Shown here in pieces: positions 1 to 10,003 of a DNA stretch of 64,000 nucleotides (positions within the stretch are counted from its first letter, which is position 1; every line of letters starts with the position of its first letter). Where the stretch lies: assembly GCF_030345795.1 (NCBI RefSeq), contig NZ_JAUALB010000001.1, positions 2,782,001 to 2,846,000 of the forward strand, given 5' to 3'. The position numbers and the translations under genes were made by a program. This DNA comes from Micromonospora sp. WMMA1363. GTDB lineage: Bacteria > Actinomycetota > Actinomycetes > Mycobacteriales > Micromonosporaceae. The notes beneath the pieces are model-generated. The model saw only the letters and a list, made by a program, of their open reading frames with translations, made no database searches and was not told the origin of the DNA.

Positions 1-267
1 GGGCCGGCCATCTTCCACGGGCTGCGCAGCCTCCGGGCCGGCGACCGGGTCGAGGTGGCCCGTTCCGACGGCACGGTGGCCGTCTTCGAGGTCAACTCGG
101 TGGAACGGTTCGACAAGCAGCGGTTCCCGGCCGACCAGGTCTTCGGTGACTTCAGCCGCCCCAACCTGCGGCTGGTCACCTGCGGAGGCCGCTGGGTCGG
201 TGGCGAGACCGGTTACGCCGACAACGTGGTGGTGTTCGCGTCCCTGGTGCGGGCGCACGGCGGGTGA
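1..267 (+). CDS. Class F sortase, C-terminal part (cut by window start)
   Basis: The reading frame is open from base 1 and ends at a TGA at 265-267, giving the last 88 residues of a sortase. The catalytic Cys lies in LRLVTCGG, the TLxTC-type motif of sortases, and a downstream Arg is probably the R of GETGYADNVVV-preceding GGRWVGG or lies beyond this strand. Class F sortases are short actinobacterial transpeptidases anchored to the membrane; they cut an LPxTG-like signal and join the protein to the cell wall. The N-terminal membrane segment and catalytic His are outside the window, so class F is inferred from the length of the tail and the motif. No LPxTG substrate is visible next door. Confidence 0.8.
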   Translation, partial: GPAIFHGLRSLRAGDRVEVARSDGTVAVFEVNSVERFDKQRFPADQVFGDFSRPNLRLVTCGGRWVGGETGYADNVVVFASLVRAHGG

Positions 268-317
268 GCGAGTTGCGATCCGCGGGCACGGCCTCGCGGC
301 CGACCTTCTGGGTTGTC

Positions 318-860
318 TCAGGCGGCCTCGGGCTCGCGGAGGTCGAGCCAGTCGGCCCACCGGGGGTCGGGTGCGCGGTGGCCGAGCACGCGCCACGCGG
401 TGCCCCGCGGGGCGGTCGGTATGGCGTGCAGCCGCCAGCCCAGCTCGGCCGGGGTCTTGTCGCCTTTGGTGTGGTTGCACCGGGCGCACGCCGCCACGAC
501 GTTCTCCCAGGCGTGCCGGCCGCCTCGACTGCGGGGGAACACGTGGTCGATGGTCTCGGCCGGGCCCCGGCAGTAAGCGCACCGCCAGCCGTCCCGCGCG
601 AAGATCGCCCGCCGGGAGAGGCCGACGTGAGTACGAAACGGCACACGGACGAAGCGGGTGAGCCGGACAACCGACGGCACCGGCAACGAGTCGCGCGCGC
701 TGTGCAGGATCCCGTCGCCGTCGGCGACGCAGATCGCCTTGGCGGAGAGCACAAGGATGGCGGCACGACGGACGGATACGACACACAGTGGCTCGTACGT
801 GGCGTTGAGGACAAGCGCGCCAGAGCCCACCGTGGGTCGTATGTCAGGCATCGCGCTCAC
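318..860 (-). CDS. HNH endonuclease domain protein
   Basis: This is a 180-residue protein with a C-terminal HNH nuclease fold at about residues 85-150. Two zinc-type pairs, CAYC and CARC, bracket the HNH core: ETIDHVFPRSRGG, then WENVVAACARCNHTKGD. The N-terminal half (ALVLNATYEPLCVVSVRRA) matches the common stand-alone actinobacterial HNH proteins of about 170-180 residues, which are usually chromosomal, of unknown role and not linked to a methylase. No methyltransferase or toxin gene flanks it. It is convergent with the sortase, with about 50 bases between their stops. Target and role are unknown. Confidence 0.85.
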   Translation of the reverse strand: MSAMPDIRPTVGSGALVLNATYEPLCVVSVRRAAILVLSAKAICVADGDGILHSARDSLPVPSVVRLTRFVRVPFRTHVGLSRRAIFARDGWRCAYCRGPAETIDHVFPRSRGGRHAWENVVAACARCNHTKGDKTPAELGWRLHAIPTAPRGTAWRVLGHRAPDPRWADWLDLREPEAA

Positions 861-1644
861 CCTCCCGGTTCAGCGGCCCTACTCGCCACCGCCGGCCGGA
901 AACGGGCGCAGCTCGGCACCCCGGCCGACGTCGGCCCGGATAACCGACGTCCGTGCGCCAATCGTCCCTGATAAGACCCCGGATTGCACGTACTAATCCC
1001 TCTCGTGCTACCGGGATCGCCGGCATTCGGGCAGATCAGCGCTGCGGCGTGGGCCGCCTCTCGCATCACCTGACACCGGTTGACGGCACGTGTCGTCTTC
1101 GGTTCGGGCCGGATCCGCGCCCGATGATCACGCACCACACCGCCCGCGTCCGGGGTAACCCGACCGTCGAGGCCGTCGACACCACCGTCCGCGTCCACGA
1201 CCGCGACCAACTCCTCGCCGAGGTGCCCCGCACCACCGTCAGACCATCGCCCGGTTCGAGTCCCGCAGCCCGAGTCACCGGGACAACCCGTGCGACCACC
1301 ACCGCGATGACGGCCAGGTGGACGGCTTCAGGGCGAAGACACCTCCTCGACGATGCTCGTGTCGCAGCTGCGAGATCATCAGCATGTGCGATGGCGCGGT
1401 CAACGACCAGGATGCCGCTCCACTCCTCATTGCGCTTCCGGATACGCGGGCCGGATCGTGAGTCGGCGCACCTGTTGAACGAATCCGGCGTCCCTGCCGA
1501 AGCCATCCGCGTCCCTGCCGAAGCTATCCGCGTCCCTGCCGCCGGTGGCTCGGTTCAACCTCCGTTGCTGCCGCCACGGCCGGGACGCGCACGCATCGGA
1601 GAGTCGGCGGCGCGGCATCGACCAGCGTGCGGTACGAAGACACC
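861..1644. other. 784-bp region without a convincing gene
   Basis: Open frames run through this stretch on both strands, but none has actinomycete-like third-position GC together with a recognisable family. A plus-strand frame from 1123 contains RGNPTVEA, which resembles the enolase N-terminal signature, but nothing around it supports enolase. The region should hold the divergent promoters of the HNH gene and the MscS gene. A small triple repeat lies at 1483-1546. It may be decayed coding DNA. Confidence 0.5.
1483..1546. repeat. Three tandem copies of a 21-22 bp unit
   Basis: The unit atccgcgtccctgccgaagc occurs at about 1483-1504 (one extra G), 1505-1525 and 1526-1546 (last bases diverged). 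It lies about 100 bp upstream of the MscS start, in the gene-poor gap. The unit length is a multiple of three in two copies, and on the plus strand it would encode a repeated AIRVPAE peptide, but no gene is supported there. Confidence 0.8.
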
Positions 1645-2694
1645 GTGAACGCTGTCAGCCTGACGTCACTCCTCCTGCCCGCCGCCGAGCCGGATCCAGG
1701 CCCGTCGGCGAACTGCCTCGACGATCCGTTCTGCGAGACCGTGTACGAGCTGACCCGCTCGGCGTGGTTCGCGGAGGGGAGCTACTGGATCCTGCTCAAG
1801 CCCCTGCGGATCGCCCTGATCGTGTTGCTGGCCGTGCTGGCGCGGTGGCTGGTGCACCGGACGATCAGGCGGCTGGTCCGGACGACCACCGACGCCGGCG
1901 TTCCCACCATGCTGCGGCCACTGCGCGAGCGGATCCCCACCGCGGCCGCCCAGCCGGGTGAGTTCGTGCCGGAGCGGCGGCGGCAACGGGCCGAGGCGAT
2001 CGGGTCGGTGCTCCGCAGCCTCAGCACCGCGTTCATCTTCGGTATCGCGCTGCTGATGGTGCTCAAGGAGTTCAGCTTCGACCTGGCTCCGCTGCTCGCC
2101 AGCGCCGGCATCGTGGGCGTGGCGCTCGGCTTCGGCGCGCAGAGCCTGGTAAAGGATTTGATCACCGGCATGTTCATGCTGGTCGAAGACCAGTACGGCG
2201 TCGGTGACAACGTCGACCTTGGTGAGGCGACCGGCGTGGTCGAGTCGGTCGGGTTGCGGGTGACGACGGTCCGCGATCTACGGGGGGTGCTCTGGTACAT
2301 CCGCAACGGCGAGATCATCCGGGTCGGCAACAAGAGTCAGGGCTGGGCGCTGGTGGTGGTCGACCTGCCGATCGGCTTCGCCAGCACCGAGGAGGCGATG
2401 GCCGTGCTGCGGACCGCGGCCGCCTCGCTCGCGCTCGACCCGGAGCTGACGAAGGAAATCGTCGAGGCGCCCCGGGTGCTCGGCGTCGAGCAGATCACCG
2501 TCGAGGGCGCGGTGGTCCGGACCGTGGTCAAGACGACCTCGGACGCGCAGTGGTCGATCGCCCGGGAGCTACGCCGCCGGCTGGCCGAGGCGCTGGAGAA
2601 CTCGGGGATCACCGCCCAGATCGTCGCCGCCCGCTTCCACCCGGTCCTGGCACACCGGGCTTCTGGTGAGACCGAGGTCGGTGGCACCACCTGA
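1645..2694 (+). CDS. MscS family mechanosensitive ion channel
   Basis: A membrane channel of about 349 residues that opens under membrane tension to release solutes during osmotic downshock. Hydrophobic helices lie at about residues 45-70 and 125-155. They are followed by the pore-lining helix with the Gly/Ala-rich pattern LLASAGIVGVALGFGAQSLVKD, split here by description: the segment from LLASAGI to GFGAQ and then the KDLITGMF turn. The beta domain follows (DQYGVGDNVDLGEATGVVE), then the alpha/beta C-terminal domain. GTG at 1645 is preferred because the upstream in-frame GTG at 1627 adds only six residues with no family support. The next gene, an exporter, starts 220 bp downstream and is probably separate. 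Confidence 0.9.
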   Translation: MNAVSLTSLLLPAAEPDPGPSANCLDDPFCETVYELTRSAWFAEGSYWILLKPLRIALIVLLAVLARWLVHRTIRRLVRTTTDAGVPTMLRPLRERIPTAAAQPGEFVPERRRQRAEAIGSVLRSLSTAFIFGIALLMVLKEFSFDLAPLLASAGIVGVALGFGAQSLVKDLITGMFMLVEDQYGVGDNVDLGEATGVVESVGLRVTTVRDLRGVLWYIRNGEIIRVGNKSQGWALVVVDLPIGFASTEEAMAVLRTAAASLALDPELTKEIVEAPRVLGVEQITVEGAVVRTVVKTTSDAQWSIARELRRRLAEALENSGITAQIVAARFHPVLAHRASGETEVGGTT

Positions 2695-2914
2695 CGGAAC
2701 GGCGGGGGTTCCGGCCGACCAACCCCTCGGGTATCGTCCGTTCGTTCAGTCGGCGATGCGACCGTCAACCCGTTCGCCCTAGCTAGTTGTCGGACGATCG
2801 GGCAGAATCCGGAGCACGCGCTCCCGCCGGAGCGTGACCACGTCCCCGCTGATCGGTAGGTCTGACGACGGTTCCCAGGGCCCGACCACCACGAGTGGCC
2901 AGTTCGGCGGAACG

Positions 2915-4213
2915 ATGGAGGCGACGGTGCCCGACGAGCAACCTTCTCCGGAAGGGCCGGCCAGTTTCCAGGAGGTGTTCGCCCAGCGCGAGTACCGGGC
3001 CGTCTTCACGGCGAGCACGCTGGCCTGGATCGGCGACTACGTCGCGAAGGCCGCGGTCACCCTGCTGATCTACCGGGAGACCGAGTCGGTGGCGCTCTCC
3101 GCCGCCGCGTTCGCCGTCAGTTACCTGCCCTGGCTCGTCGGCGGCCCGCTGCTCGCCACGCTCGCCGAGCGGCATCCATACCGCCGGGTGATGGTGGCCT
3201 GCGACCTGGTCCGGATGACGCTGATGCTGGTCATCGCCATTCCCGACCTGGCGAGCCCGGCGATCCTGGTCCTGCTCTTCCTCGCCACCCTCGCCAATCC
3301 ACCGAGCCAGGCCGCACGGTCGGCACTCATGCCGCTGATTCTCACCGGTGACCGCCTCGTGGTCGGGCTGTCGATCAACGCCAGTGTCGGTCAGGCCGCG
3401 CAGGTCGTCGGCTACGTGGCGGGTACGGCGATCGCCGTCGTCAACCCCGCCGCCGCCCTGCTGGTGAACGCCGCGACGTTCGCCGCCTCCGCGACACTGG
3501 TGCGCCTCGGCGTGGCCGACCGCCCGCCGGCGATGCGCGCCGAGCACCGCAGTCATCTGTTGCGGGAGACCGGCGAGGGCTTCCGCACCGTCTTCGGCAG
3601 CCCGATGCTGCGCGCCATCGCGATCCTGGTGTTCAGCGCGATGCTGTTCTCCATCGTCCCGGAGGGTCTCGCCGCGGCCTGGGCCGCCGAGCACGCCGGC
3701 GACATGGACGCCGGCAGCGCCCAGGCGGCCATCATGGCCGCCAGCCCTGTCGGGTTCATCCTCGGTGGCCTGATCATCGGTCGAACGGTAGCCCCGACTC
3801 GACGGCTTGCCCTGATGCGGCCGCTGGCCGTGCTCGCCCCGCTGGTGCTGGTGCCCTCGCTGCTCAATCCGCCACCGCTGGTGGTGGCGGCGCTCGCCGC
3901 GGCGTGCGGGTTCGCCGTCGCCGGCCTGCTGCCCGTGGCGAACGGTCTGTTCGTCCGGAACCTACCCGACGGCTTCCGGGCCCGCGCGTTCGGCGTGATG
4001 GCGACCGGCATGCAGGTGATCCAGGGACTCGCCGTGCTCGTAACCGGGCTGCTGGCCGACCGGTTCTCGATCCCCCTGGTGGTGGGCGTCTGGAGCGCGG
4101 CAGGGGTGGTGCTGATGACGGTCACCGCTCTGCGCTGGCCACGGGAGTCGCCGGCCCCCACGACCGCACCGGAGCCGGCGGACCCCGGACGGCGCCGGCA
4201 CGCGGTCACCTAG
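2915..4213 (+). CDS. MFS transporter (multidrug/siderophore exporter type)
   Basis: A membrane protein of 432 residues with about ten to twelve hydrophobic helices. It begins with a cytoplasmic stretch, FQEVFAQREYRAVF, typical of the EntS/MFS_3-type exporters, and carries the loop between helices 2 and 3 as LAERHPYRRVMVACD (a relaxed G-x-x-x-D-R-x-G-R/R motif). The C-terminus is a hydrophilic Pro/Ala-rich tail. ATG at 2915 is chosen: it follows ggcgga and starts just before the conserved region, while earlier in-frame starts add a low-complexity extension. The substrate cannot be told from sequence, and no biosynthetic cluster or regulator lies beside it. Confidence 0.85.
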   Translation: MEATVPDEQPSPEGPASFQEVFAQREYRAVFTASTLAWIGDYVAKAAVTLLIYRETESVALSAAAFAVSYLPWLVGGPLLATLAERHPYRRVMVACDLVRMTLMLVIAIPDLASPAILVLLFLATLANPPSQAARSALMPLILTGDRLVVGLSINASVGQAAQVVGYVAGTAIAVVNPAAALLVNAATFAASATLVRLGVADRPPAMRAEHRSHLLRETGEGFRTVFGSPMLRAIAILVFSAMLFSIVPEGLAAAWAAEHAGDMDAGSAQAAIMAASPVGFILGGLIIGRTVAPTRRLALMRPLAVLAPLVLVPSLLNPPPLVVAALAAACGFAVAGLLPVANGLFVRNLPDGFRARAFGVMATGMQVIQGLAVLVTGLLADRFSIPLVVGVWSAAGVVLMTVTALRWPRESPAPTTAPEPADPGRRRHAVT

Positions 4214-4295
4214 TCCGGGGCGGGTCGAAATCTGGTGATCCGGCCCACAGCGGTCGGCGCCGGACCGGCTGCGGGGCACCTGGCAGGATGGAACG

Positions 4296-4724
4296 GTGAA
4301 TCCCGCAGGTGAGTCAGGCCGTCCCGGCGAGTCGATCAGCTTCTTCGAGGCGGTCGGCGGGGAGCCGACGTTCCGCAGGCTGGTGGACGAGTTCTACGCG
4401 GGCGTGGCGACCGACCCGCTGCTGCGCCCGATGTACCCGGAGGAGGACCTGGGGCCGGCGGCGGACCGGCTGACCCTCTTCCTGATGCAGTACTGGGGTG
4501 GCCCGAACACGTACTCCGCGCAGCGGGGCCATCCCCGCCTACGGATGCGGCACGCACCGTTTCGGATCGGTGCCGACGAGCGGGACGCATGGCTGCGACA
4601 CATGCGGCACGCCGTGGACCGACTGGACCTGCCGCCTGGCCTGGCCACCGCGCTCTGGGACTACCTGGAACGGGCCGCCCTGTTCATGGTGAACACGATG
4701 GAGGACCCGGCACCGCCGGCGTGA
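4296..4724 (+). CDS. glbO: Group II truncated haemoglobin
   Basis: A 142-residue 2-over-2 globin of the actinobacterial trHbO type. Visible signature residues are Phe/Tyr at B9-B10 (EFYAG), Tyr near CD1 (MYPEED), the proximal His F8 in MRHAPF, and the G8 Trp in DAWLRHM. The family binds oxygen and other gaseous ligands in the cytoplasm and is thought to act in oxygen delivery or redox protection. GTG at 4296 gives the usual length, with a short N-terminal extension before FFEAVGG. It is convergent with the YbjN gene, leaving only about 18 bp between stops. Confidence 0.93.
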   Translation: MNPAGESGRPGESISFFEAVGGEPTFRRLVDEFYAGVATDPLLRPMYPEEDLGPAADRLTLFLMQYWGGPNTYSAQRGHPRLRMRHAPFRIGADERDAWLRHMRHAVDRLDLPPGLATALWDYLERAALFMVNTMEDPAPPA

Positions 4725-4742
4725 CCCGAGCCGCGTCGGCGG

Positions 4743-5258
4743 TCAGAGCAGGGCGCCTTCGTCGTGCAGCCAGTCGACGAAGCTGGTGGCCACCGCGGCC
4801 CCGCAGTCGATCATCTCGACCAGGAGCGCGTCGTGCGCCCCGGCGCCGAACGGCACCTGTAGCTCCGCGTAGATCGGGAGCTGGCCACGCTCCGTCGGGT
4901 CGCCGATGTACGCCTTGCAGAACCGGCGGGTGTGGTTCCACTCGTTGACGACGCGATACGCCCGGTCCTCCCAGTCCGGCGGGACGGTCGCGTGCGGACG
5001 TGCCCGCATCACCAGGATCTCGTCCTCCGGGCCCTCGAGCGTCACCAGGACGGCGTGCCGCTCCCACATAGCCAGCAGGTTCCCGTCGCCGTCGGCCAGA
5101 TAGCGCACATCGAGCAGGTCGAGCGCGTCGCAGACCCGGCCCAGCGTGACCGGCTCGACGGTGGCCGGCATGTCCACGACGGGGGGACGATCGGAACCCG
5201 GGCAGTCCTCGCCCGGCTGACGGGGGGTCGGCAGTCCGACCCGGACGGTGCCCTCCAC
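4743..5258 (-). CDS. YbjN domain protein
   Basis: A protein of about 171 residues with a YbjN-type domain from about residue 30 to the end (VTLGRVCDALDLL, ...FCKAYIGDPTERGQLPIYAEL, ending DWLHDEGALL). YbjN domains occur widely in actinobacteria in type III secretion chaperone-like folds; the biochemical function is not known. Start is uncertain: an in-frame ATG at 5330 gives 195 residues, but its first 24 residues (Trp/Pro/Gly-rich) look untranslated, so GTG at 5258 is preferred. Confidence 0.75.
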   Translation of the reverse strand: MEGTVRVGLPTPRQPGEDCPGSDRPPVVDMPATVEPVTLGRVCDALDLLDVRYLADGDGNLLAMWERHAVLVTLEGPEDEILVMRARPHATVPPDWEDRAYRVVNEWNHTRRFCKAYIGDPTERGQLPIYAELQVPFGAGAHDALLVEMIDCGAAVATSFVDWLHDEGALL

Positions 5259-5461
5259 TGTGATCCCGCTACGACTGTCCGGCTCACCGCCGCCGTTGGC
5301 GGGACCGGGGCGCCATGACCACCACGGCATCGCTCGCGCACCTCACTCCCCAGCGGATCCAGCCGCATACGGTGTGTTGGATCCGAGGATGGACGGTACC
5401 CGGACAGCCGGGCGGAAGCATCCCCCCAACGGCAGCCCCAGTCCAGAAGAACGATCGGACA

Positions 5462-6166
5462 TCATCCGATCGGGTGACTAGTCATGCCTCGGACGACAAG
5501 ATCTGTTGCCGTCTGCAACCAGGTGGCTCCGTACGGACCCACCAAGCCGACCCAGCGGCCGACGGCGCGCACCTGTACCCCGCTCGGCGCCTCCCCCGCG
5601 CCCAGGAAGCCCATCCGTACCAGCCCCTGCACCAACCGCTGGGAGACCTCGACCGGCTCGCCGGGCGGATCGTCCGGGGTGACAACCACTGGAACGTGGT
5701 CGAGCAGGGCGTCACGCAGCGCCCGTTCGCCGACCGGCCGTCCCGCCACCCCGCGCGTCGAGGCGTCCCGCAGGGCCACAGCGGCGGCCTCGGCGACCCG
5801 GCGCACCTCGGCGGCCGGCAGCGTCTCCACCCGGCGGCTGGCCGCCGGCGGCAGCGGCCAGCGCCACTGGGCGTCGCGCCGGGCGGGCAGCGCGCGCCCA
5901 TCGGTCGTCAGCTCCGCCAACAGCTCGCCGGCCGCCACGGTGACGTCACCCGGGTCGGCTCCGGCCACCGTACGCACCACCAGCGCCCCCCACGGCAGGC
6001 GCGCCCAGAGAGCGGTACGGCCCGGCACGCCGGCCGGCCGGAGCCGAACCAGCGCCGCCCGGTCCAGCCGGACCAGTCTGGCCAGGAAGGCGCCTGCGTC
6101 AGCGACACCGGCCAGCCCGTGGCCGGGCCCTGCGGCGGCCCGGCCGGCGACGGGCGAACCGGTCAC
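5462..6166 (-). CDS. Hypothetical protein coupled to a thioesterase
   Basis: A 234-residue soluble protein that I do not recognise. It is Ala/Arg/Val-rich without membrane segments or obvious catalytic motifs; the C-terminal part (VSQRLVQGLVRMGFLG, then RWVGLVGPYGATWLQTA) looks the most ordered. The GTG start overlaps the stop of the upstream thioesterase by four bases (GTGA), so the two are surely co-translated, which makes a role linked to acyl-CoA or lipid handling possible but unproven. Confidence 0.7.
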   Translation of the reverse strand: MTGSPVAGRAAAGPGHGLAGVADAGAFLARLVRLDRAALVRLRPAGVPGRTALWARLPWGALVVRTVAGADPGDVTVAAGELLAELTTDGRALPARRDAQWRWPLPPAASRRVETLPAAEVRRVAEAAAVALRDASTRGVAGRPVGERALRDALLDHVPVVVTPDDPPGEPVEVSQRLVQGLVRMGFLGAGEAPSGVQVRAVGRWVGLVGPYGATWLQTATDLVVRGMTSHPIG

Positions 6167-6609
6167 ACCGAACCGCCCGGCGGCGCGTAGGTGCGGAGAA
6201 ACGTGTGCTCCTCCGGGGACAGCCGCCGGGGCAGTTGCCGGTTCAGGTCGAACGGCACCAACACCGAACGGGCCTGGCTCACCAGCCGGTCGCCGTCGTA
6301 CATCTCGTAGGCGATGGTGAAGGACGCGGCCCGGATCTCCGCCACCCACATCTCGATCCGTACCGTCGGGGCCGCCTCGGCGGTGGCCCGGCCGAGCGCG
6401 TAGTCGACCGGCCGCAGGTAGTCGATCTCATGCCGGCGGATTACCACGCCGTCGGCGAACGAGCCCACCCCCCACGCCCGGCCGCCGGCGAACATCAACG
6501 CCACCCGCGCCTCCTCATACAGCGTGAGGAAACGCGAGTTGTTGACGTGACCGTACGCGTCCAGGTCGGACCAGCGCAGGGTGCAGTGGTAGACGAACCG
6601 GTCAGCCAC
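6163..6609 (-). CDS. Acyl-CoA thioesterase (4HBT/YbgC-FadM type)
   Basis: A 148-residue single hot-dog-fold thioesterase that hydrolyses acyl-CoA thioesters in the cytoplasm. The active-site region is visible as LRWSDLDAYGHVNNSRFL, with the Asp of the D-x-x-G-H-V-N motif characteristic of YbgC-like enzymes, followed by EEARVALMF and the strand DYLRPVDYALGRA. Length is normal. It lies 12 bases downstream of ettA and overlaps the next gene by four bases, forming an ettA-thioesterase-hypothetical run on the minus strand. Confidence 0.9.
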   Translation of the reverse strand: MADRFVYHCTLRWSDLDAYGHVNNSRFLTLYEEARVALMFAGGRAWGVGSFADGVVIRRHEIDYLRPVDYALGRATAEAAPTVRIEMWVAEIRAASFTIAYEMYDGDRLVSQARSVLVPFDLNRQLPRRLSPEEHTFLRTYAPPGGSV

Positions 6610-6621
6610 GGCCCCGGCCCG

Positions 6622-8298
<1,677 letters not shown>

Positions 8299-8602
8299 GG
8301 TGCGGGCTACCTCCGTCGGTTGCGGTCGCGAGCTGGTGGCGTGGGCGCAGGCCACAACTGTCGCCCGCCGCCGGCCGGGCACCGGCCGCACGCACGCCGC
8401 CGTCAATCCTGACAGGTACGCCACGCTTCGCCCACATCGCCCCGCCCCGGCGGGTAACCACCGCCCCACTGTTGACAAGATCACGACTGCGGTTCGGCGA
8501 GCACGAGACGGGTAGGGAACTCCGGCACGGGGTACAAGACGCCGCAGCTACGCTCAGTACGCTCATCGCGGTTGACCCGTCAGCACCCGGAGGTGGCCGA
8601 AC
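8299..8602. promoter_or_regulatory. Divergent promoter region ettA / otsA
   Basis: This 304-bp gap lies between two divergent operons and must hold both promoters. On the otsA side a TACGCT-like -10 box occurs near 8550-8556, and the ribosome site cggaggtgg lies just before the otsA GTG. On the ettA side ggagg precedes the GTG. I see no clear operator palindrome and no small gene. Confidence 0.45.
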
Positions 8603-10003
8603 GTGACCGTCCGTAGCTCCTTTGTCGTAGTGGCCAACCGACTGCCCGTCGACGAGGTGAGCACACCCGAGGGACGCCAGTGGCGACGCAGCCCGGGCGG
8701 GCTGGTCACCGCGCTGCATCCCGTCCTCGCCGAACATCAGGGCACCTGGGTGGGCTGGGCCGGCGGCACCGGCGCCGCTCCCGAGCCGTTCGACCTGGAG
8801 GGCATCCGGCTGCACCCGGTGCCGCTGAGCGCGGCGGAGCTGGAACGCTACTACGAGGGGCAGTCGAACGCGACGATCTGGCCGCTCTACCACGATGCGG
8901 TCGAGACGCCGGCCTACAAGCGCCGGTGGCGCGAGGTGTACCGCCTGGTCAACGCCCGGTTCGCGGAGGCCGCGGCGGACGTCGCGGCGGAGGGCGCGAC
9001 CGTCTGGGTTCAGGACTACCAGCTCCAACTGGTCCCGGCGATGCTCCGCGAACTGCGACCCGACCTGCGTATCGGCTTCTTTCTGCACATCCCGTTCCCG
9101 CCGATCGAGCTGTTCATGCAGATGCCGTTCCGCACCGAGGTGCTGCGCGGGCTGCTCGGCGCGGATCTGGTGGGCTTCCAGCAGCGGCTGGCGGCGCAGA
9201 ACTTCGTCCGGCTGGCCCGGCACCTGCTCGGGCTCCGGTACGAGGGGCAGATGATCCAGGTCGACGGCCGCCAGGTGAAGGCGGGCGCCTTTCCCATCTC
9301 GATCGACACGAAGGAGATGGAACGGCTCGCCGCCGACCCGGCGATTCAGGCGCGGGCGAAGGAGATCCGCGCGGAGCTGGGGAACCCGAAGACGATCATC
9401 CTGGGCGTGGACCGACTCGACTACACCAAGGGCATCGAGTTGCGACTCAAGGCGTTCCGCGAGCTACTGGCTGACGGAAAGCTGACAGTACCGGACGCGG
9501 TTATGGTGCAGGTGGCGACGCCGAGCCGCGAGCGCGTGGAGCACTACCAGGCACTTCGCGTCAAGGTCGAGCGCGAGGTTGGTCGGATTAATGGCGAATT
9601 TGGCAGGGTCGGCGTCCCGGCGGTGCATTATCTGCATCAGTCGTACAGTCGCACTGAGCTGGCCGCGATGTACGCCGCCGCCGACGTGATGATGGTGACC
9701 CCGCTGCGAGACGGAATGAATCTGGTGGCCAAGGAGTACGTCGCATCGCGTGCCGACCAGGGCGGCGCGCTCGTGCTCAGTGAGTTCGCCGGCGCCGCCA
9801 CCGAGCTGCGCCAGGCGTTCCTGTGCAACCCGCACGACCCGGACGCGGTCAAGGATGCCCTGCTGCGGGCCGTGCACGTGGAGAAGCCGGAGGCCCGTCG
9901 ACGCATGCGGACAATGCAACGCCATCTGCGCGCCCACGACGTGGGGCAGTGGGCGAAGTCGTTCCTCACCGAGCTCGGCGTGCCCGATGCGGACGCCTCG
10001 TGA
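8603..10003 (+). CDS. otsA: Trehalose-6-phosphate synthase
   Basis: A 466-residue GT20 glycosyltransferase that makes trehalose-6-phosphate from a nucleotide-glucose donor and glucose-6-phosphate. Family landmarks are visible: VVANRLP at the N-terminus, [36 protein letters not shown] (binding of the donor phosphates) and [10 protein letters not shown] near the C-terminus. Length is typical. The stop overlaps the GTG of the otsB fusion gene by four bases, so synthase and phosphatase are made together. Trehalose is a compatible solute and, in mycolate-lacking actinomycetes, a spore and stress reserve. Confidence 0.96.
   Translation: MTVRSSFVVVANRLPVDEVSTPEGRQWRRSPGGLVTALHPVLAEHQGTWVGWAGGTGAAPEPFDLEGIRLHPVPLSAAELERYYEGQSNATIWPLYHDAVETPAYKRRWREVYRLVNARFAEAAADVAAEGATVWVQDYQLQLVPAMLRELRPDLRIGFFLHIPFPPIELFMQMPFRTEVLRGLLGADLVGFQQRLAAQNFVRLARHLLGLRYEGQMIQVDGRQVKAGAFPISIDTKEMERLAADPAIQARAKEIRAELGNPKTIILGVDRLDYTKGIELRLKAFRELLADGKLTVPDAVMVQVATPSRERVEHYQALRVKVEREVGRINGEFGRVGVPAVHYLHQSYSRTELAAMYAAADVMMVTPLRDGMNLVAKEYVASRADQGGALVLSEFAGAATELRQAFLCNPHDPDAVKDALLRAVHVEKPEARRRMRTMQRHLRAHDVGQWAKSFLTELGVPDADAS

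Noticed and set aside
1123..1500. Enolase-like signature RGNPTVEA on the plus strand
   Set aside because: Only eight residues match; no other enolase motif or length is present in the frame or its neighbours.
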